Source of the DNA: Segatella copri
Lineage (GTDB): Bacteria > Bacteroidota > Bacteroidia > Bacteroidales > Bacteroidaceae
Assembly: GCF_002224675.1 (NCBI RefSeq)
Contig: NZ_NMPZ01000021.1
Span: forward strand, 1 to 64,000
Length of the DNA stretch: 64,000 nucleotides
Reading direction: 5' to 3'
Position 1 is the first letter of the stretch. The number at the start of each line of letters is the position of its first letter. A program made the position numbers and the translations under genes. The notes under the pieces are model-generated. The model searched no databases. It worked only from the letters and a program-made list of their open reading frames with translations, and was not told where the DNA came from. Shown here in pieces: positions 35,210 through 45,221 of the stretch.

Positions 35210-35291
35210 ATCCTCTGCAAAGATAATGCAAGTGAGCGCAATGAAAGCTTGCTTTCACATTGCCGAGTGCAGCTTATCTTCTGCAAAGATA
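35210..35291 (-). repeat. dispersed promoter-bearing element, copy 1
   Basis: On the minus strand this reads TATCTTTGCAG, then AAGATAAGCTGCACTCGGCA, ATGTGAAAGCAAGCTTTCATT and a second TATCTTTGCAG. Two -7-like boxes thus flank a stem-forming core (GAAAGCaaGCTTTC). Related copies: 41130-41210, 58422-58485 and 59045-59120. Confidence 0.7.
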
Positions 35292-35933
35292 CAACAAAAA
35301 GTTGAAAATCAGTAATAATTAAAGCAAAATTGTTGAAGATGACTGAATTATGTCGGTGAATGGGGTTTTCCATAAAGACATCAGAAGATAGGAAAATGCC
35401 AGTTTAAGACAGACTTTCGTTACTATAACGTTACTGCTTTTTGACGATGATGAATGGGCGATAATTATAGAATTAAAAGGCAAAAGTATCTAATAATTAG
35501 AAGATTGCCAAGAAAACTCGGAAGATTCTTTTATGCGTGATTCCAATGCTTTGATTCGCTTGGAATCGCGGAACAAATAAGAGCTATAAGTGTGTTAAAA
35601 AATGACTGGAAAACAACAATTAGTTTATTGCTAACTATTAAGAAATAGGAACTTGAATTAAAATGGAATTGATAGTAACGTATCAGTTCTCAAATAATAG
35701 GAAGTAGACCAATTTACAGAAGGTTCTTTTTAGTTATAGCCAAGACTGCACAAAGGCTTACGCAGTGCTGAAACATCAAAAGTTCCAATTTGCTGTGCAA
35801 TGATGTGCGCTCACCTTGGCAGTCTTGGCATGGCAGACTAAATTATGAGCTATTATAATTTGTCTGCCCAGAATCCTGAACTCTTATTACCTTAAAATGA
35901 TTTCATGTGAATGAAAAGCTTATGGCAACTATA
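35292..35933. other. 640-bp region downstream of susD, no gene
   Basis: AT-rich, with no plausible coding frame. Parts near 35735-35865 share short blocks with DNA beside the susCD scar (15105-15200), including TTGTCTGCCC. Nothing else is recognised. Confidence 0.5.
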
Positions 35934-37550
35934 TCAATAACTTGGATTCTGTTTTAATTTCTTGTTTAAATCCAGACATCTTTGTGGTATTGGGAAAACC
36001 GTTGTAAACCCGGTAGACTCCTTTTCTAATGGAGTTCTTTGATCATATGCCTTGGTATATTTGCCAAAACGGATGAGATCTTGACGTCTCCAACCTTCCC
36101 AAACCAATTCCAGCAGACGCTCCTTTAGAATGTTGTCCAAATTGGCTTCCACATGAGGCATTCCTACTCGGTCTCTTATAGCGTTCAGCTCTATAGAACC
36201 ATCCTCGCCATTGCGAACTTTCGCCTCGGCTTCCATCAACAGCGCGTCACCATATCTAAAAAGGACGATATCGTTGTCAACCTGCCGTCCGTCCGAATAG
36301 GCGGTTCGGTCAACCTCGTATTTGCCTACACGGGCGCCTGCCGTCTGTTTATATGGGCTGTCGCTGAGGTTCAGTTTCAGTTCAAGCGGCATATACACCA
36401 ACGGCTTCCCGTTGTCCAAATATATCTTCTTTCCGTCAACAAGCACGGTATCTGCATAGAAGTTTATCTTGAATCTATTGTCAACATTGTCCGTTCCGTA
36501 ACCGAAAGCCTTGACGGTTGAAACAGTTGCACATGTGCCGTTTTCGGAAGAACCACCATAAGCTCCGCCATGTTTGTAGTGGCGTGAGCGGAAAAGATAG
36601 TGGTATTCGTTCAAATATAAGTTCTTGTCCAATGGGATTGTGAAGATGTTCTCCTTGGAATTTTCATTATGAACCGCAAAGTTCGATGCGTAGTCGCTCT
36701 CCAACTCATAGCCTTCTTGCCGCAGTTGCTCGCAATACCAGATGCAGGCTTCCCAAGCGTTCTTTTTCTCGCCATTTACATTGAAGTAAATGCTTTTCCC
36801 GTCCTGACGCTTGCCGTCGGTCCAGTTATCATCCGTATATATTTCCGCATTCAAGGCAAGCTTTGCAAGCAGAAAGTTTGCGACCGGGCGTGTCACACGT
36901 CCGTAATAGTCACCTTCTTTGTTGGAATGCTCATCGGCGAGCTGTGGGGTAACATCCTGCAACTCGTCAACAATAAACTTGAATACCTCACTTCTTTCGC
37001 TTTGCGTTACCTGCTCCAATTTCACGTCGTATGATGTCACGATAGGAACACGCCCGAACATATCCATCGCATAATAGTAGAACAAGGCTCGTACAGCTCT
37101 TACCTCTGCCGTGAAATCTCTTGTCTGTTCTGCAGAAAGCAGACTCTTATGGCTGTCAATGATAGAAAGCGACTGGTTAGATAAAACAATTACCTTGAAG
37201 AGGTATTTCCATACATTATATAAATTAATATCATTGGCATTCCACTTGTGCTGATACATGTTCTCCCACAAACCGCCATCATACCAGTCTCCACCACGGA
37301 TTGGATTCATTGCCTCGTCAGTGGTCAAGGTATTGTAGTCGTAAATACCCCGGCAAGTTCCTTGAAGCCCTTCCGACTCCTGATTGCTCCCTATGTAGTT
37401 GTACAGAGAAGCCACGGCATTCTTGTATATATTATCAGCATTGTTGTAGATTGCCTCCTGGTCCAGCTGGTCTTTGGGATGCTCATCCAGACAGCTGCTG
37501 AAGCATAGCGTTAACGGTATTGCTAATATGTATTTAATAATCGTCTTCAT
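35934..37550 (-). CDS. susD: SusD/RagB-like nutrient-binding lipoprotein
   Basis: This 538-aa lipoprotein (FSSCLDEHPKDQLD) has SusD-type elements: an early YNNADNIYKNAVASLYNYIGS block, TPR-like helices with VRAVRALFYYYAMDMFGRVP (about 155-175) and a C-terminal LLELVWEGWRRQDLIRFGKY block. SusD proteins cap the SusC channel and bind glycans. The next gene upstream (12 bases) encodes SusC. No sulfatase, glycosidase or sensor gene is close, so the substrate cannot be guessed. Confidence 0.92.
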   Translation of the reverse strand: MKTIIKYILAIPLTLCFSSCLDEHPKDQLDQEAIYNNADNIYKNAVASLYNYIGSNQESEGLQGTCRGIYDYNTLTTDEAMNPIRGGDWYDGGLWENMYQHKWNANDINLYNVWKYLFKVIVLSNQSLSIIDSHKSLLSAEQTRDFTAEVRAVRALFYYYAMDMFGRVPIVTSYDVKLEQVTQSERSEVFKFIVDELQDVTPQLADEHSNKEGDYYGRVTRPVANFLLAKLALNAEIYTDDNWTDGKRQDGKSIYFNVNGEKKNAWEACIWYCEQLRQEGYELESDYASNFAVHNENSKENIFTIPLDKNLYLNEYHYLFRSRHYKHGGAYGGSSENGTCATVSTVKAFGYGTDNVDNRFKINFYADTVLVDGKKIYLDNGKPLVYMPLELKLNLSDSPYKQTAGARVGKYEVDRTAYSDGRQVDNDIVLFRYGDALLMEAEAKVRNGEDGSIELNAIRDRVGMPHVEANLDNILKERLLELVWEGWRRQDLIRFGKYTKAYDQRTPLEKESTGFTTVFPIPQRCLDLNKKLKQNPSY

Positions 37551-37562
37551 GCTCTTTTCGTT

Positions 37563-40262
37563 TTAAAATTGTACACTCAGTCCCAATGAGTAAGTACGGT
37601 ATAATGGATAGTTGCGCTTGTCGTCAATACCCATCGTACTGTTGACAACATAGCTATTTATCATTGGTGTCAAACCTTTATATCCGGTGATTGTTCCAAT
37701 GTTGCTAATGTTGCATGATACACGCAAGGAACGAATAAGCTTGCTCCTCAAAGGTACATTATATCCTAATGTCAAGTGCTCAAAGTTCAGATAATCGCCC
37801 TTTTCAAGCCAATAGTCTGAGACTCTCTGATCTACGATATTCTTCTTTGGAGCATCCTTCAAGACATTGTAGTCTGGGAAGCAAGCCATGCTTGTGTAAG
37901 CCAGTCCTGTTCCGTTGAAAATCTTGTGCCCGAATGCTCCATTCATCTGTATGGAGACATAGTAATTCTTGTATCTGAAACTGATGTTTGAGCCAAGGAT
38001 CACCTTTGGTGTGGCTTGTCCTGCAATGTATCGGTCGCCTCCATCGCTTAAGTCCACATTGCCATTATGGTCAAGGTCCTCTATGTCGTAAAAATAGCTG
38101 CCGTTCTCGTTCTTGACAAGTCCCTTGCAGTGGGGTAGGTAGAAAACGCCAAGCGGCTGTCCAACTATCTGATAGACCACGTTGTTGTCGCCGCCGTTTT
38201 GACCAGCACCATCCAAAGAACCAATGGCGGTGATGTTTGCTGCCGACATGCTCATTCCCTTGTAATCACCACTTAGCGAGATAAGTTTGTTGCTTTGAAA
38301 CGACAGGTTCATATTGATGTTAAGATCCATGTCCTTCTTGCTGATTGGCTGCACGGACAAGCCCAGCTCAAATCCGCGGTTTGACATTGAACCGATGTTT
38401 GCCAGCAATGTATTGTATGCGAATGGTGGAACCGGAACCTCATAGGCGTAGAGCATGTCGGTGGTCTTGGAATAGTAATACTCCGCTGTAAGCATCAGCC
38501 TGTTGGCAAAGAGACCAATGTCCGCACCGAGGTTAAACGTTGTCTTCGTTTCCCACTTCAAATCAGGATTGTTGTTTCTTACCATACCAAGGGTTACTGT
38601 TGGAGAACTCTTTACCGGAACAATGCCAGTCTGCCTTACGGTGTTCATGGTTGTGTAGGCGGAGATACCGCCAAGATTGCCCGCTTGTCCCAGACCCGTG
38701 CGGAGTTTAAGCATTGACAGCGGTTTTATGTTGGCAAGGAAGCTTTCCTTCTTCATGTCCCAAGTGAATGATACAGATGGGAAGAATCCCCATGTGTTGT
38801 TGTCACCAACCATTGACGATCCGTCACCGCGTGCATTAACTGCTAAGGTATATCTGTCAAGCAGATTATAAGTGATGCTTCCCATTACAGAAGCCAGAGA
38901 TTGGTCTTCGTAAGTGCTTTCTGTTCCACCGTATGGACGGGCTGCTGTAGCACCCAGATTGTCGTAATGAAAATCGTTTGTAGGTATTCCCTTGGCATAC
39001 ACCCAGAAAGCAGTTTTTCTCAGTTTTCTGTATTCACTGCTTACTCCAGCAGAGACCTTATGTATGCCGAACTCCTTGTTGAAATCAAGAGATACATTGC
39101 CAAGCCATTCCTCTTTCTTGAACTCTCCACGGTACACGTTGCCTTGTGCCCATACCCATGTTGGACAGAATTGTCCGTTTTCGGTAGAGCCATACAGGTA
39201 AGAGCCGAAGGTGGATACACGCCAGTTCTTATTGAAATCGTAGCTCAGCTTTATGTGTGCGTCAAAGTTCAAATCCTTGGAGTCGTTTTTCTCTTCAAGC
39301 AATATCCCGGGTGGATTGACATGTGTTGCCGATTCGTTTTTCAGCCAGTTTCCATGCTCGTCAGTACCTGCAGGGAAAGTTGGGTTCTGGCATGCTGCGG
39401 AATAGAACAGCATCTGCGTATCAAAGATGTCATGGTTCTTGAATGAAGAGCCGAAAACTCCGAATTCTCCGGTTAGTCTGTCATTGAAGGCTTTCTGGGT
39501 TACATCAACTTTGGCAACAAAAACGTTATAGTCCATCTTCTTGATGATGGTGTTGTGGTCCATTACTCCGAAAGATGCACGATAGTTTGACTGTGGCGTA
39601 CCTCCGCTGAATGCAAGGTAATGATTGTTCACCAAACCCGTGCGTGTTATCACCTTGTAGTTATCGGTATTGAAACCTCCGTTGTTGCAATAGATACCCA
39701 ATGTCTTTGCCGTTGCAACATATTCAGCAGCATTGAGCATCTCCAGGTGTTTGTACATCTGCTCAAAACCCACATTACCCTCATACGAGATCTGGAATCC
39801 TCTTCCTGTGCCTTTCTTGGTTTTCACCTCTATAACACCAGACGCTCCACGTGAACCATACATGGCGGTCTCCGCAGCATTCTTTAATATACGAAAACTC
39901 TCGATGTCTGCAGGATAGATGGTTGATAGGGTAAGTACGTCAGAAGTGACACCATCAATCAGCACTAAAGGGTCATTGCCTCCGATGATGGAGGTTGTAC
40001 CACGTACTCGCACACTATTGAGCATAGCCATACGATCCAGACCGTTGGATGTCACATTGACACCAGCAGCCTGACCACTCAACACGTCGAGGGCGTTGTT
40101 GGCCGCACCCTTGTTGGAATGATTTCCAACTATCTTTATTATATTACTTCCATTGTCAATGGAATCTTTCCGTTCTGCAGGAACTTGCTTTTGTGCATGA
40201 GCCAAAGAACTGCAAAAGAGCGCAATGAGAAGTAATGTAAAGTCTTTTTTGCTCTTTGCCAT
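37563..40262 (-). CDS. susC: SusC/RagA TonB-linked outer-membrane channel
   Basis: This 899-aa protein has a signal peptide (SSLAHAQ), a short linker and a SusC plug domain with ALDVLSGQAAGVNVTS, VRVRGTTSIIGGNDPLVLIDG and YGSRGASGVIEVKTKKG (about 55-155), then a barrel ending SLGLSVQF. It lacks the usual N-terminal carboxypeptidase-like domain, so it is shorter than the common 1000-1100 aa. It forms a pair with SusD. Its first 75 codons and leader are duplicated in the scar at 15245-15675. Confidence 0.92.
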   Translation of the reverse strand: MAKSKKDFTLLLIALFCSSLAHAQKQVPAERKDSIDNGSNIIKIVGNHSNKGAANNALDVLSGQAAGVNVTSNGLDRMAMLNSVRVRGTTSIIGGNDPLVLIDGVTSDVLTLSTIYPADIESFRILKNAAETAMYGSRGASGVIEVKTKKGTGRGFQISYEGNVGFEQMYKHLEMLNAAEYVATAKTLGIYCNNGGFNTDNYKVITRTGLVNNHYLAFSGGTPQSNYRASFGVMDHNTIIKKMDYNVFVAKVDVTQKAFNDRLTGEFGVFGSSFKNHDIFDTQMLFYSAACQNPTFPAGTDEHGNWLKNESATHVNPPGILLEEKNDSKDLNFDAHIKLSYDFNKNWRVSTFGSYLYGSTENGQFCPTWVWAQGNVYRGEFKKEEWLGNVSLDFNKEFGIHKVSAGVSSEYRKLRKTAFWVYAKGIPTNDFHYDNLGATAARPYGGTESTYEDQSLASVMGSITYNLLDRYTLAVNARGDGSSMVGDNNTWGFFPSVSFTWDMKKESFLANIKPLSMLKLRTGLGQAGNLGGISAYTTMNTVRQTGIVPVKSSPTVTLGMVRNNNPDLKWETKTTFNLGADIGLFANRLMLTAEYYYSKTTDMLYAYEVPVPPFAYNTLLANIGSMSNRGFELGLSVQPISKKDMDLNINMNLSFQSNKLISLSGDYKGMSMSAANITAIGSLDGAGQNGGDNNVVYQIVGQPLGVFYLPHCKGLVKNENGSYFYDIEDLDHNGNVDLSDGGDRYIAGQATPKVILGSNISFRYKNYYVSIQMNGAFGHKIFNGTGLAYTSMACFPDYNVLKDAPKKNIVDQRVSDYWLEKGDYLNFEHLTLGYNVPLRSKLIRSLRVSCNISNIGTITGYKGLTPMINSYVVNSTMGIDDKRNYPLYRTYSLGLSVQF

Positions 40263-40304
40263 TTTCTATTTCTATTACTTTGGTTATGGATTATTTCCGA
40301 TAAG

Positions 40305-40312
40305 CAAAGATA
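40305..40312 (-). promoter_or_regulatory. -7 box for susCD
   Basis: The minus strand reads TATCTTTG, 43 bases upstream of the susC start. The same box is preserved upstream of the scar at 15625-15632. Confidence 0.5.
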
Positions 40313-40360
40313 AGGTGCAATACATTAAAAAACGTATACAACCCCCAATATTTATGCATT

Positions 40361-40545
40361 ATTAACGATAAAGAAGTAAGTGCGTAGAGTATTACTCCAT
40401 AACAGTTGCACCTGCCAATGAATGTAACGGTTTACGGAGTTTTTGAGGATGTAAAATATTTCTAATTTTCATTGTTACATCACAGATCAGTAGCCATTTT
40501 ATGTCTTTGTATCTTAATGTTATCGCCTTCAAGAACAATGGTAAA
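40361..40545 (+). repeat. dispersed 190-bp intergenic element, copy 2
   Basis: This is the second copy of the element at 28066-28254. It ends exactly where the pabC-derived direct repeat begins, so its edge marks the junction of the duplicated or inserted unit. Confidence 0.7.
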
Positions 40546-40896
40546 TTCAAGTGGTCGCAGACGACACGATAACGTTGGCTACAAAAGTACCGACCGCAGT
40601 CGCCTCAATGCCTTGGTCGCACAGAAAGGAAACTGTGACGACATCATCATCGTCAAACATGGACTTTTAACGGATACCTCATTCACGAACCTTGCCATAT
40701 TTGATGGCAAACATTGGGTGACTCCCAGACATCCCTTATTGCCAGGCACAAAAAGAGCCGCACTATTGGACAAGGGAATGATACAAAAAGCAGATATTAC
40801 ATTGGAAGATTTGCGAAATGCCAACAAGGTAAGTCTTTTTAATGCGATGATTGACTTTGGTGAAATAGAAATAGTAATAGAGCATGTTCACTTTGA
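40546..40896 (+). pseudogene. truncated pabC copy
   Basis: This fragment repeats pabC from codon 85 to its end, with a one-base deletion near 40573 and another in the stop region. The frame is otherwise open but has no start or N-terminal domain, so it is non-functional. It is part of the right direct repeat. Confidence 0.9.
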
Positions 40897-40902
40897 ACAT
40901 GC
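40878..40902 (+). terminator. hairpin in pabC fragment
   Basis: Perfect arms GAGCATGTTCA and TGAACATGCTC with a 3-base loop, followed by TATTTCTT. Compared with the left copy it shows paired base changes. Confidence 0.6.
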
Positions 40903-41129
40903 TCTATTTCTTCTGATATACAAGATATTTTATGGTTGTAGCGAACATGGCTACTAAAATATTTGGCGTTATCAAATAAATACCATATCTTTGCAACTGC
41001 AAAAGTTGTTTGAACCATTATGCAAAGTAAAGCAGGCAGAAGTAGTCTGACTTTCGCTAAATCGTTACCATAAATAAACCAGTCGAAACAACTATGCTGA
41101 TTATTAGACTGATACAACTTTTTTGATTA

Positions 41130-41210
41130 TCTTCTGCAAAGATAATGCAAACGAGCGCAATGAAAGCTTGCTTTCACATTGCCGAGTGCAGCTTATCTTC
41201 TGCAAAGATA
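41130..41210 (-). repeat. dispersed promoter-bearing element, copy 2
   Basis: On the minus strand it reads as copy 1, with two TATCTTTGCAGAAGAT boxes at either end and the GAAAGCAAGCTTTC core. Confidence 0.7.
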
Positions 41211-41278
41211 ATGCAAAACGAAGACAACGCAAAATATTTGGTGTTGAAATTATTAATTATTAAAGGATAAATAACAAA

Positions 41279-42736
41279 TTGATGATAATAGACGAGCTAA
41301 AATATAAGATATTGCAGCAATTTGGCTTTCCGCCAACCCAGGAACAGGCACATGCCCTGGAGGTGTTTGCTGAGTTTCTTACCGATAGAGATCCGCATGC
41401 CGTGATGATTCTACGAGGTAGTGCGGGTACGGGTAAGACAACGCTCTCGGGTGCCATCGTCAGGACCCTGAAGGAGATTCGTCAGAAGGTGATGCTTCTG
41501 GCACCTACGGGTAGGGCAGCGAAGGTTTTCTCGCTGAACAGCGGTTCGCCTGCCTATACCATCCATCGCCGTATCTATCGTGAAAAATCGTTTTCAGGGG
41601 TAGAGGGACAGTTTAATCTGAATGATAATCTCTATACCGATACGCTTTTCATGGTAGATGAGGCGTCGATGATTGCCAATATGGGATTGGGAGGGATGAG
41701 CTTCGGAAGCGGATGCCTGTTGGATGACCTGGTGCATTTCGTGTATCAGGGACGGAACGACCGCTTGCTGCTGATAGGTGACAAGGCGCAGTTGCCTCCT
41801 GTAGGCGAGGAGGAATCGCCAGCCCTGCATGCAGCGATGCTGGAGGGATATGGACTGAAGGCGTATGAATGTGATCTGAACGAGGTGCTCCGACAGAGCG
41901 AGGAATCGGGTATTCTCTATAATGCCACGATGATCAGACAGATGATTACGCACGATGACATTACCCAACTTCCGAAGATTCATTTCGCTGGCTATTCGGA
42001 TATCAAGCCGATGCCTGGAGCCGAACTGATAGAGGCTTTGGCCGACAGCTATCACCATGTGGGTCTGGACGATACCATCGTGGTGACTCGCAGCAACAAG
42101 CGTGCAAACATCTTCAATCAGGGCATCCGCAATATGGTGCTGGATAGGGAGGAAGAGCTTTCGCAGGGCGATATCCTGATGATTGTGAAGAACAATTATT
42201 ACTGGATGGAAGAAGAGAGGAAGAGTAATAATAAACTTCAAAGCAACGAGATTCCTGCTTTTCTGGCGAATGGCGATCGGGCGAAAGTGCTGAAGGTGCG
42301 CCGCCGCATTGACCTCTATGGCTTCCGCTTTGCCACGCTGCTGCTCCAGTTTCCCGATTACGGCAACTATGAGCTGGAAGCTACAGTGCTGCTGGATACA
42401 TTGACGAGTGAGGCGCCTGCCCTGACCCATGAACAGCAGGAGCAGCTCTTCCATCAGATAGAAGAGGATTATCAGGATATTCCGCTCAAGGCAGATAGGA
42501 TGAAGGCAATCCGGCAGGATCAGTTCTTCAATGCTCTGCAGGTGAAATTCGCATACGCCGTAACCTGCCACAAGGCGCAGGGCGGACAGTGGGCACATGT
42601 GTATGTGGATCAGGGGTATATGACGGATGATATGCTGAATCCCGATTATATCCACTGGCTCTATACCGCCTTTACGCGAGCTACGGAAATGCTGTATCTG
42701 GTGAACTGGCCAGAGACGCAGACGGTTCAATGTTAG
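41279..42736 (+). CDS. RecD-like ATP-dependent DNA helicase
   Basis: This 485-aa superfamily 1 helicase has Walker A ILRGSAGTGKTTLSG (about 43-56), Walker B FMVDEASMI (about 124), motif III LLIGDKAQLPPVG, and the C-terminal UvrD-type motif TCHKAQGGQW (about 435) with YTAFTRATEMLYLV. Such short RecD-like helicases are common in Bacteroidetes and probably act in DNA repair. It begins 68 bases after the right direct repeat, which provides its upstream region. Confidence 0.88.
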   Translation: MMIIDELKYKILQQFGFPPTQEQAHALEVFAEFLTDRDPHAVMILRGSAGTGKTTLSGAIVRTLKEIRQKVMLLAPTGRAAKVFSLNSGSPAYTIHRRIYREKSFSGVEGQFNLNDNLYTDTLFMVDEASMIANMGLGGMSFGSGCLLDDLVHFVYQGRNDRLLLIGDKAQLPPVGEEESPALHAAMLEGYGLKAYECDLNEVLRQSEESGILYNATMIRQMITHDDITQLPKIHFAGYSDIKPMPGAELIEALADSYHHVGLDDTIVVTRSNKRANIFNQGIRNMVLDREEELSQGDILMIVKNNYYWMEEERKSNNKLQSNEIPAFLANGDRAKVLKVRRRIDLYGFRFATLLLQFPDYGNYELEATVLLDTLTSEAPALTHEQQEQLFHQIEEDYQDIPLKADRMKAIRQDQFFNALQVKFAYAVTCHKAQGGQWAHVYVDQGYMTDDMLNPDYIHWLYTAFTRATEMLYLVNWPETQTVQC

Positions 42737-42763
42737 AGAAAAAGGCAAATAAATAGCAGAAAG

Positions 42764-42795
42764 TTTGATAGTCTGAGAAAAAAGTCGTACTTTTG
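42764..42795 (+). promoter_or_regulatory. gmd promoter (TTTG / TACTTTTG)
   Basis: TTTG at 42764-42767 and TACTTTTG at 42788-42795 are separated by 20 bases, a full match to the Bacteroidetes promoter. The expected start site is near 42802, 31 bases before gmd. Confidence 0.75.
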
Positions 42796-42832
42796 CAACG
42801 AATTTATTAATTTATCATATATAAAGAAGTAA

Positions 42833-43945
42833 ATGGAAAATAGAAAAGTAGCTTTAATTACAGGTATCACAGGTCAGGATGGCTCTTACTTAGCCGAATT
42901 GTTGTTGAGTAAGGGGTATGATGTTCACGGAACAATCCGTCGCTCATCTACCGATTATCGCGAGCGCATCGCACATTTGGAGGGTACCCCAAACTTTCAC
43001 CTTCATTATGCCGACCTTGGTGACTCTATGAGCATCATCCAGGTGATGAACAAGGTGAAACCAACCGAAGTTTATAACCTCGCAGCTCAGAGCCACGTAC
43101 AGGTGAGCTTCGACTCTCCTGAGTTTACTGCCGACGTAGATGCAACAGGTGTGCTCCGTATCCTGGAGGCTATCCGCCAGTGCGGTTTGACCGATACCTG
43201 CCGCATGTATCAAGCTTCCACATCTGAGCTTTATGGTAAGGTAGAGGAGGTTCCTCAGAACGAGAACACTCCATTTCATCCTTATTCTCCATACGCAGTT
43301 GCCAAGCAGTATGGCTTCTGGATTGTCAAGGAGTATCGTGAGGCATATAATATGTTCTGCTGCTCGGGTATTCTCTTCAATCACGAGAGTGAGCGCCGTG
43401 GTGAGACTTTCGTAACCCGCAAGATTACATTGGCTGCAGCTCGTATCAAGCAGGGCAAGCAGAGCAAGCTCTATCTCGGTAACCTGGATTCTCTCCGTGA
43501 CTGGGGTTATGCCAAGGATTACGTAGAGTGTATGTGGTTGATTCTCCAGGCTGAGAAGCCAGAGGATTTCGTGATTGCAACAGGTAAGCAGCACTCAGTT
43601 CGTGAGTTCGCTCAGTTGGCTTTCCACTATGTAGGCATCGAGCTGAAGTGGGAAGGCAAGAACGAGAACGAGAAGGGTATCTGCGTTGAGGGTCCTGAGG
43701 AACTCATTGGCAAGACACTCGTTGAGGTTTCTCCAGATTTCTATCGTCCTACCGACGTGGTTAACCTCTGGGGTGACCCAACAAAGGCAAAGGCTAAGCT
43801 CGGCTGGAATCCAAACACCACCTCTTTCGAAGATCTCGTCAAGATCATGGTAGAGAGCGATATGGCAAAGGTGGCTGCCGAGGCTGCCGGTGAGAAGGTT
43901 CGCTGCAACCTCGTGGAATACTTGGAGAAGGGTATTGTTAAGTAA
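42833..43945 (+). CDS. gmd: GDP-mannose 4,6-dehydratase
   Basis: This 370-aa short-chain dehydrogenase-type enzyme turns GDP-mannose into GDP-4-keto-6-deoxymannose. It has the NADP motif [15 protein letters not shown] (about 11-25), the [20 protein letters not shown] segment and the catalytic YAVAKQYG (about 155-162). The next gene completes GDP-L-fucose synthesis. In gut Bacteroidales this route supplies fucose for capsules and glycoproteins. Confidence 0.95.
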   Translation: MENRKVALITGITGQDGSYLAELLLSKGYDVHGTIRRSSTDYRERIAHLEGTPNFHLHYADLGDSMSIIQVMNKVKPTEVYNLAAQSHVQVSFDSPEFTADVDATGVLRILEAIRQCGLTDTCRMYQASTSELYGKVEEVPQNENTPFHPYSPYAVAKQYGFWIVKEYREAYNMFCCSGILFNHESERRGETFVTRKITLAAARIKQGKQSKLYLGNLDSLRDWGYAKDYVECMWLILQAEKPEDFVIATGKQHSVREFAQLAFHYVGIELKWEGKNENEKGICVEGPEELIGKTLVEVSPDFYRPTDVVNLWGDPTKAKAKLGWNPNTTSFEDLVKIMVESDMAKVAAEAAGEKVRCNLVEYLEKGIVK

Positions 43946-43946
43946 T

Positions 43947-43980
43947 AGTTAACAGTTGATAGTTAACGGTTGATAGTTTA
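43947..43980 (+). repeat. short tandem repeat between gmd and fcl
   Basis: About two and a half copies of AGTTAACAGTTGAT-like DNA fill the 47-base gap between the genes. Confidence 0.6.
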
Positions 43981-43992
43981 CAATAATAATCA

Positions 43993-45201
43993 ATGTTATC
44001 AAAAGATTCAAAGATTTATATAGCAGGACACCATGGACTCGTGGGTTCTGCTATCTGGAATAACCTCGAGAAGAGAGGCTATCACAATCTGGTGGGTCGT
44101 TCTCACAAAGAACTCGACTTGACCGACCAGTATGCAGTTGAGAAGTTCTTTGATGAGGAGAAGCCGGATGCTGTGGTCTTGGCTGCAGCCTTCGTGGGCG
44201 GTATCATGGCGAATTCGCTCTATCGTGCCGACTTCATCATGCAGAACATGAAGATGCAGTGCAACGTAATCAGTAACGCTTATTCTCATGGTGTGAAGAA
44301 GCTCCTCTTCCTGGGCTCTACCTGCATCTATCCGAAGGATGCTCCGCAGCCAATGAAGGAGGATGTGCTCCTCACTTCTCCGCTGGAATACACCAACGAG
44401 GAATATGCCATCGCCAAGATTGCCGGACTGAAGATGTGCGAGAGCTACAACCTTCAGTATGGTACCAACTATATCGCTGTGATGCCAACCAACCTCTATG
44501 GTCCGAACGATAACTTCCACTTGGAGAATAGTCACGTGATGCCTGCGATGATGCGCAAGATCTATCTTGCCAAGCTCATCCACGACGGCGACTGGCACAG
44601 CATCGAGGTAGATATGAACAAGCGTCCTATCAATCCTACAGACAAGCTCCGTGCCATCATCGGCGAGGGCAATGTGGATGGAAGCAACTCTCATGAGCGC
44701 ATTCTGAAGGCATTGGAGTTCTATGGTATCTATGATAATAAGGTAGTGCTCTGGGGAACCGGAACACCGCTTCGTGAGTTCCTCTGGAGCGAGGATATGG
44801 CTGATGCCAGCGTACATGTGCTCTTGAATGTGGATTTCAAGGACATCATCGGTATCGAGAAGTACAGTTCTGTATTCTATGGTGCCAAGGTAGATGGTGC
44901 CGTGGATAGAAACAATTCAGAGGGTCGTGGCGGAGCCATTCCATCTCTCGGTGAGATTCGCAACTGCCACATCAATGTGGGAACCGGCAAGGAACTCACC
45001 ATCCGTGAGCTTTCTGAGCTTGTAGTAAAGGCTGTAGGTTTCGAGGGTGAGGTTGAGTTTGATGCCAGCAAACCAGATGGAACCCCAAGAAAGCTCATCT
45101 CAGTAGATAAGCTCCACAGCCTTGGATGGACTCACAAAGTTGAGATTGAGGATGGTGTGAAGAAGCTCTTCGACTGGTATCAGGAGAGTTTGAAAGACTA
45201 A
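43993..45201 (+). CDS. fcl: GDP-L-fucose synthase
   Basis: This 402-aa epimerase/reductase converts the Gmd product to GDP-L-fucose. It has the NADP motif IAGHHGLVGSAIWNNL, the LFLGSTCIYPKDAPQP segment and catalytic YAIAKIAGLKMCESY (about 135-150). It is longer than the typical 310-360 aa; extra residues lie in the middle (about 195-230, around KRPINPTDKLRAIIGEGN) and around 290-315. It is co-transcribed with gmd and ends before a strong terminator. Confidence 0.93.
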   Translation: MLSKDSKIYIAGHHGLVGSAIWNNLEKRGYHNLVGRSHKELDLTDQYAVEKFFDEEKPDAVVLAAAFVGGIMANSLYRADFIMQNMKMQCNVISNAYSHGVKKLLFLGSTCIYPKDAPQPMKEDVLLTSPLEYTNEEYAIAKIAGLKMCESYNLQYGTNYIAVMPTNLYGPNDNFHLENSHVMPAMMRKIYLAKLIHDGDWHSIEVDMNKRPINPTDKLRAIIGEGNVDGSNSHERILKALEFYGIYDNKVVLWGTGTPLREFLWSEDMADASVHVLLNVDFKDIIGIEKYSSVFYGAKVDGAVDRNNSEGRGGAIPSLGEIRNCHINVGTGKELTIRELSELVVKAVGFEGEVEFDASKPDGTPRKLISVDKLHSLGWTHKVEIEDGVKKLFDWYQESLKD

Positions 45202-45221
45202 TCTTTTGGTAGAGAAATATG

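Larger units (their letters stand above)
34625..35291 (+). repeat. direct repeat left copy (3' pabC and downstream DNA)
   Basis: These 667 bases match 40546-41210 with few differences (two single-base indels). The copy holds codons 85-201 of pabC, the hairpin at the stop, a TATCTTTG box and one copy of the dispersed promoter-bearing element. The two copies enclose the susCD pair. Confidence 0.92.
40546..41210 (+). repeat. direct repeat right copy
   Basis: The 665-base right copy of the repeat at 34625-35291. Beyond the pabC fragment it holds a hairpin (GAGCATGTTCA / TGAACATGCTC), TATCTTTG (40986-40993) and a second copy of the promoter-bearing element (41130-41210). It is now the upstream region of the helicase gene. 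Confidence 0.92.

Noticed and set aside
41594..42748. Long minus-strand frame opposite the RecD-like helicase
   Set aside because: The helicase strand has clear motifs; the opposite frame has none.
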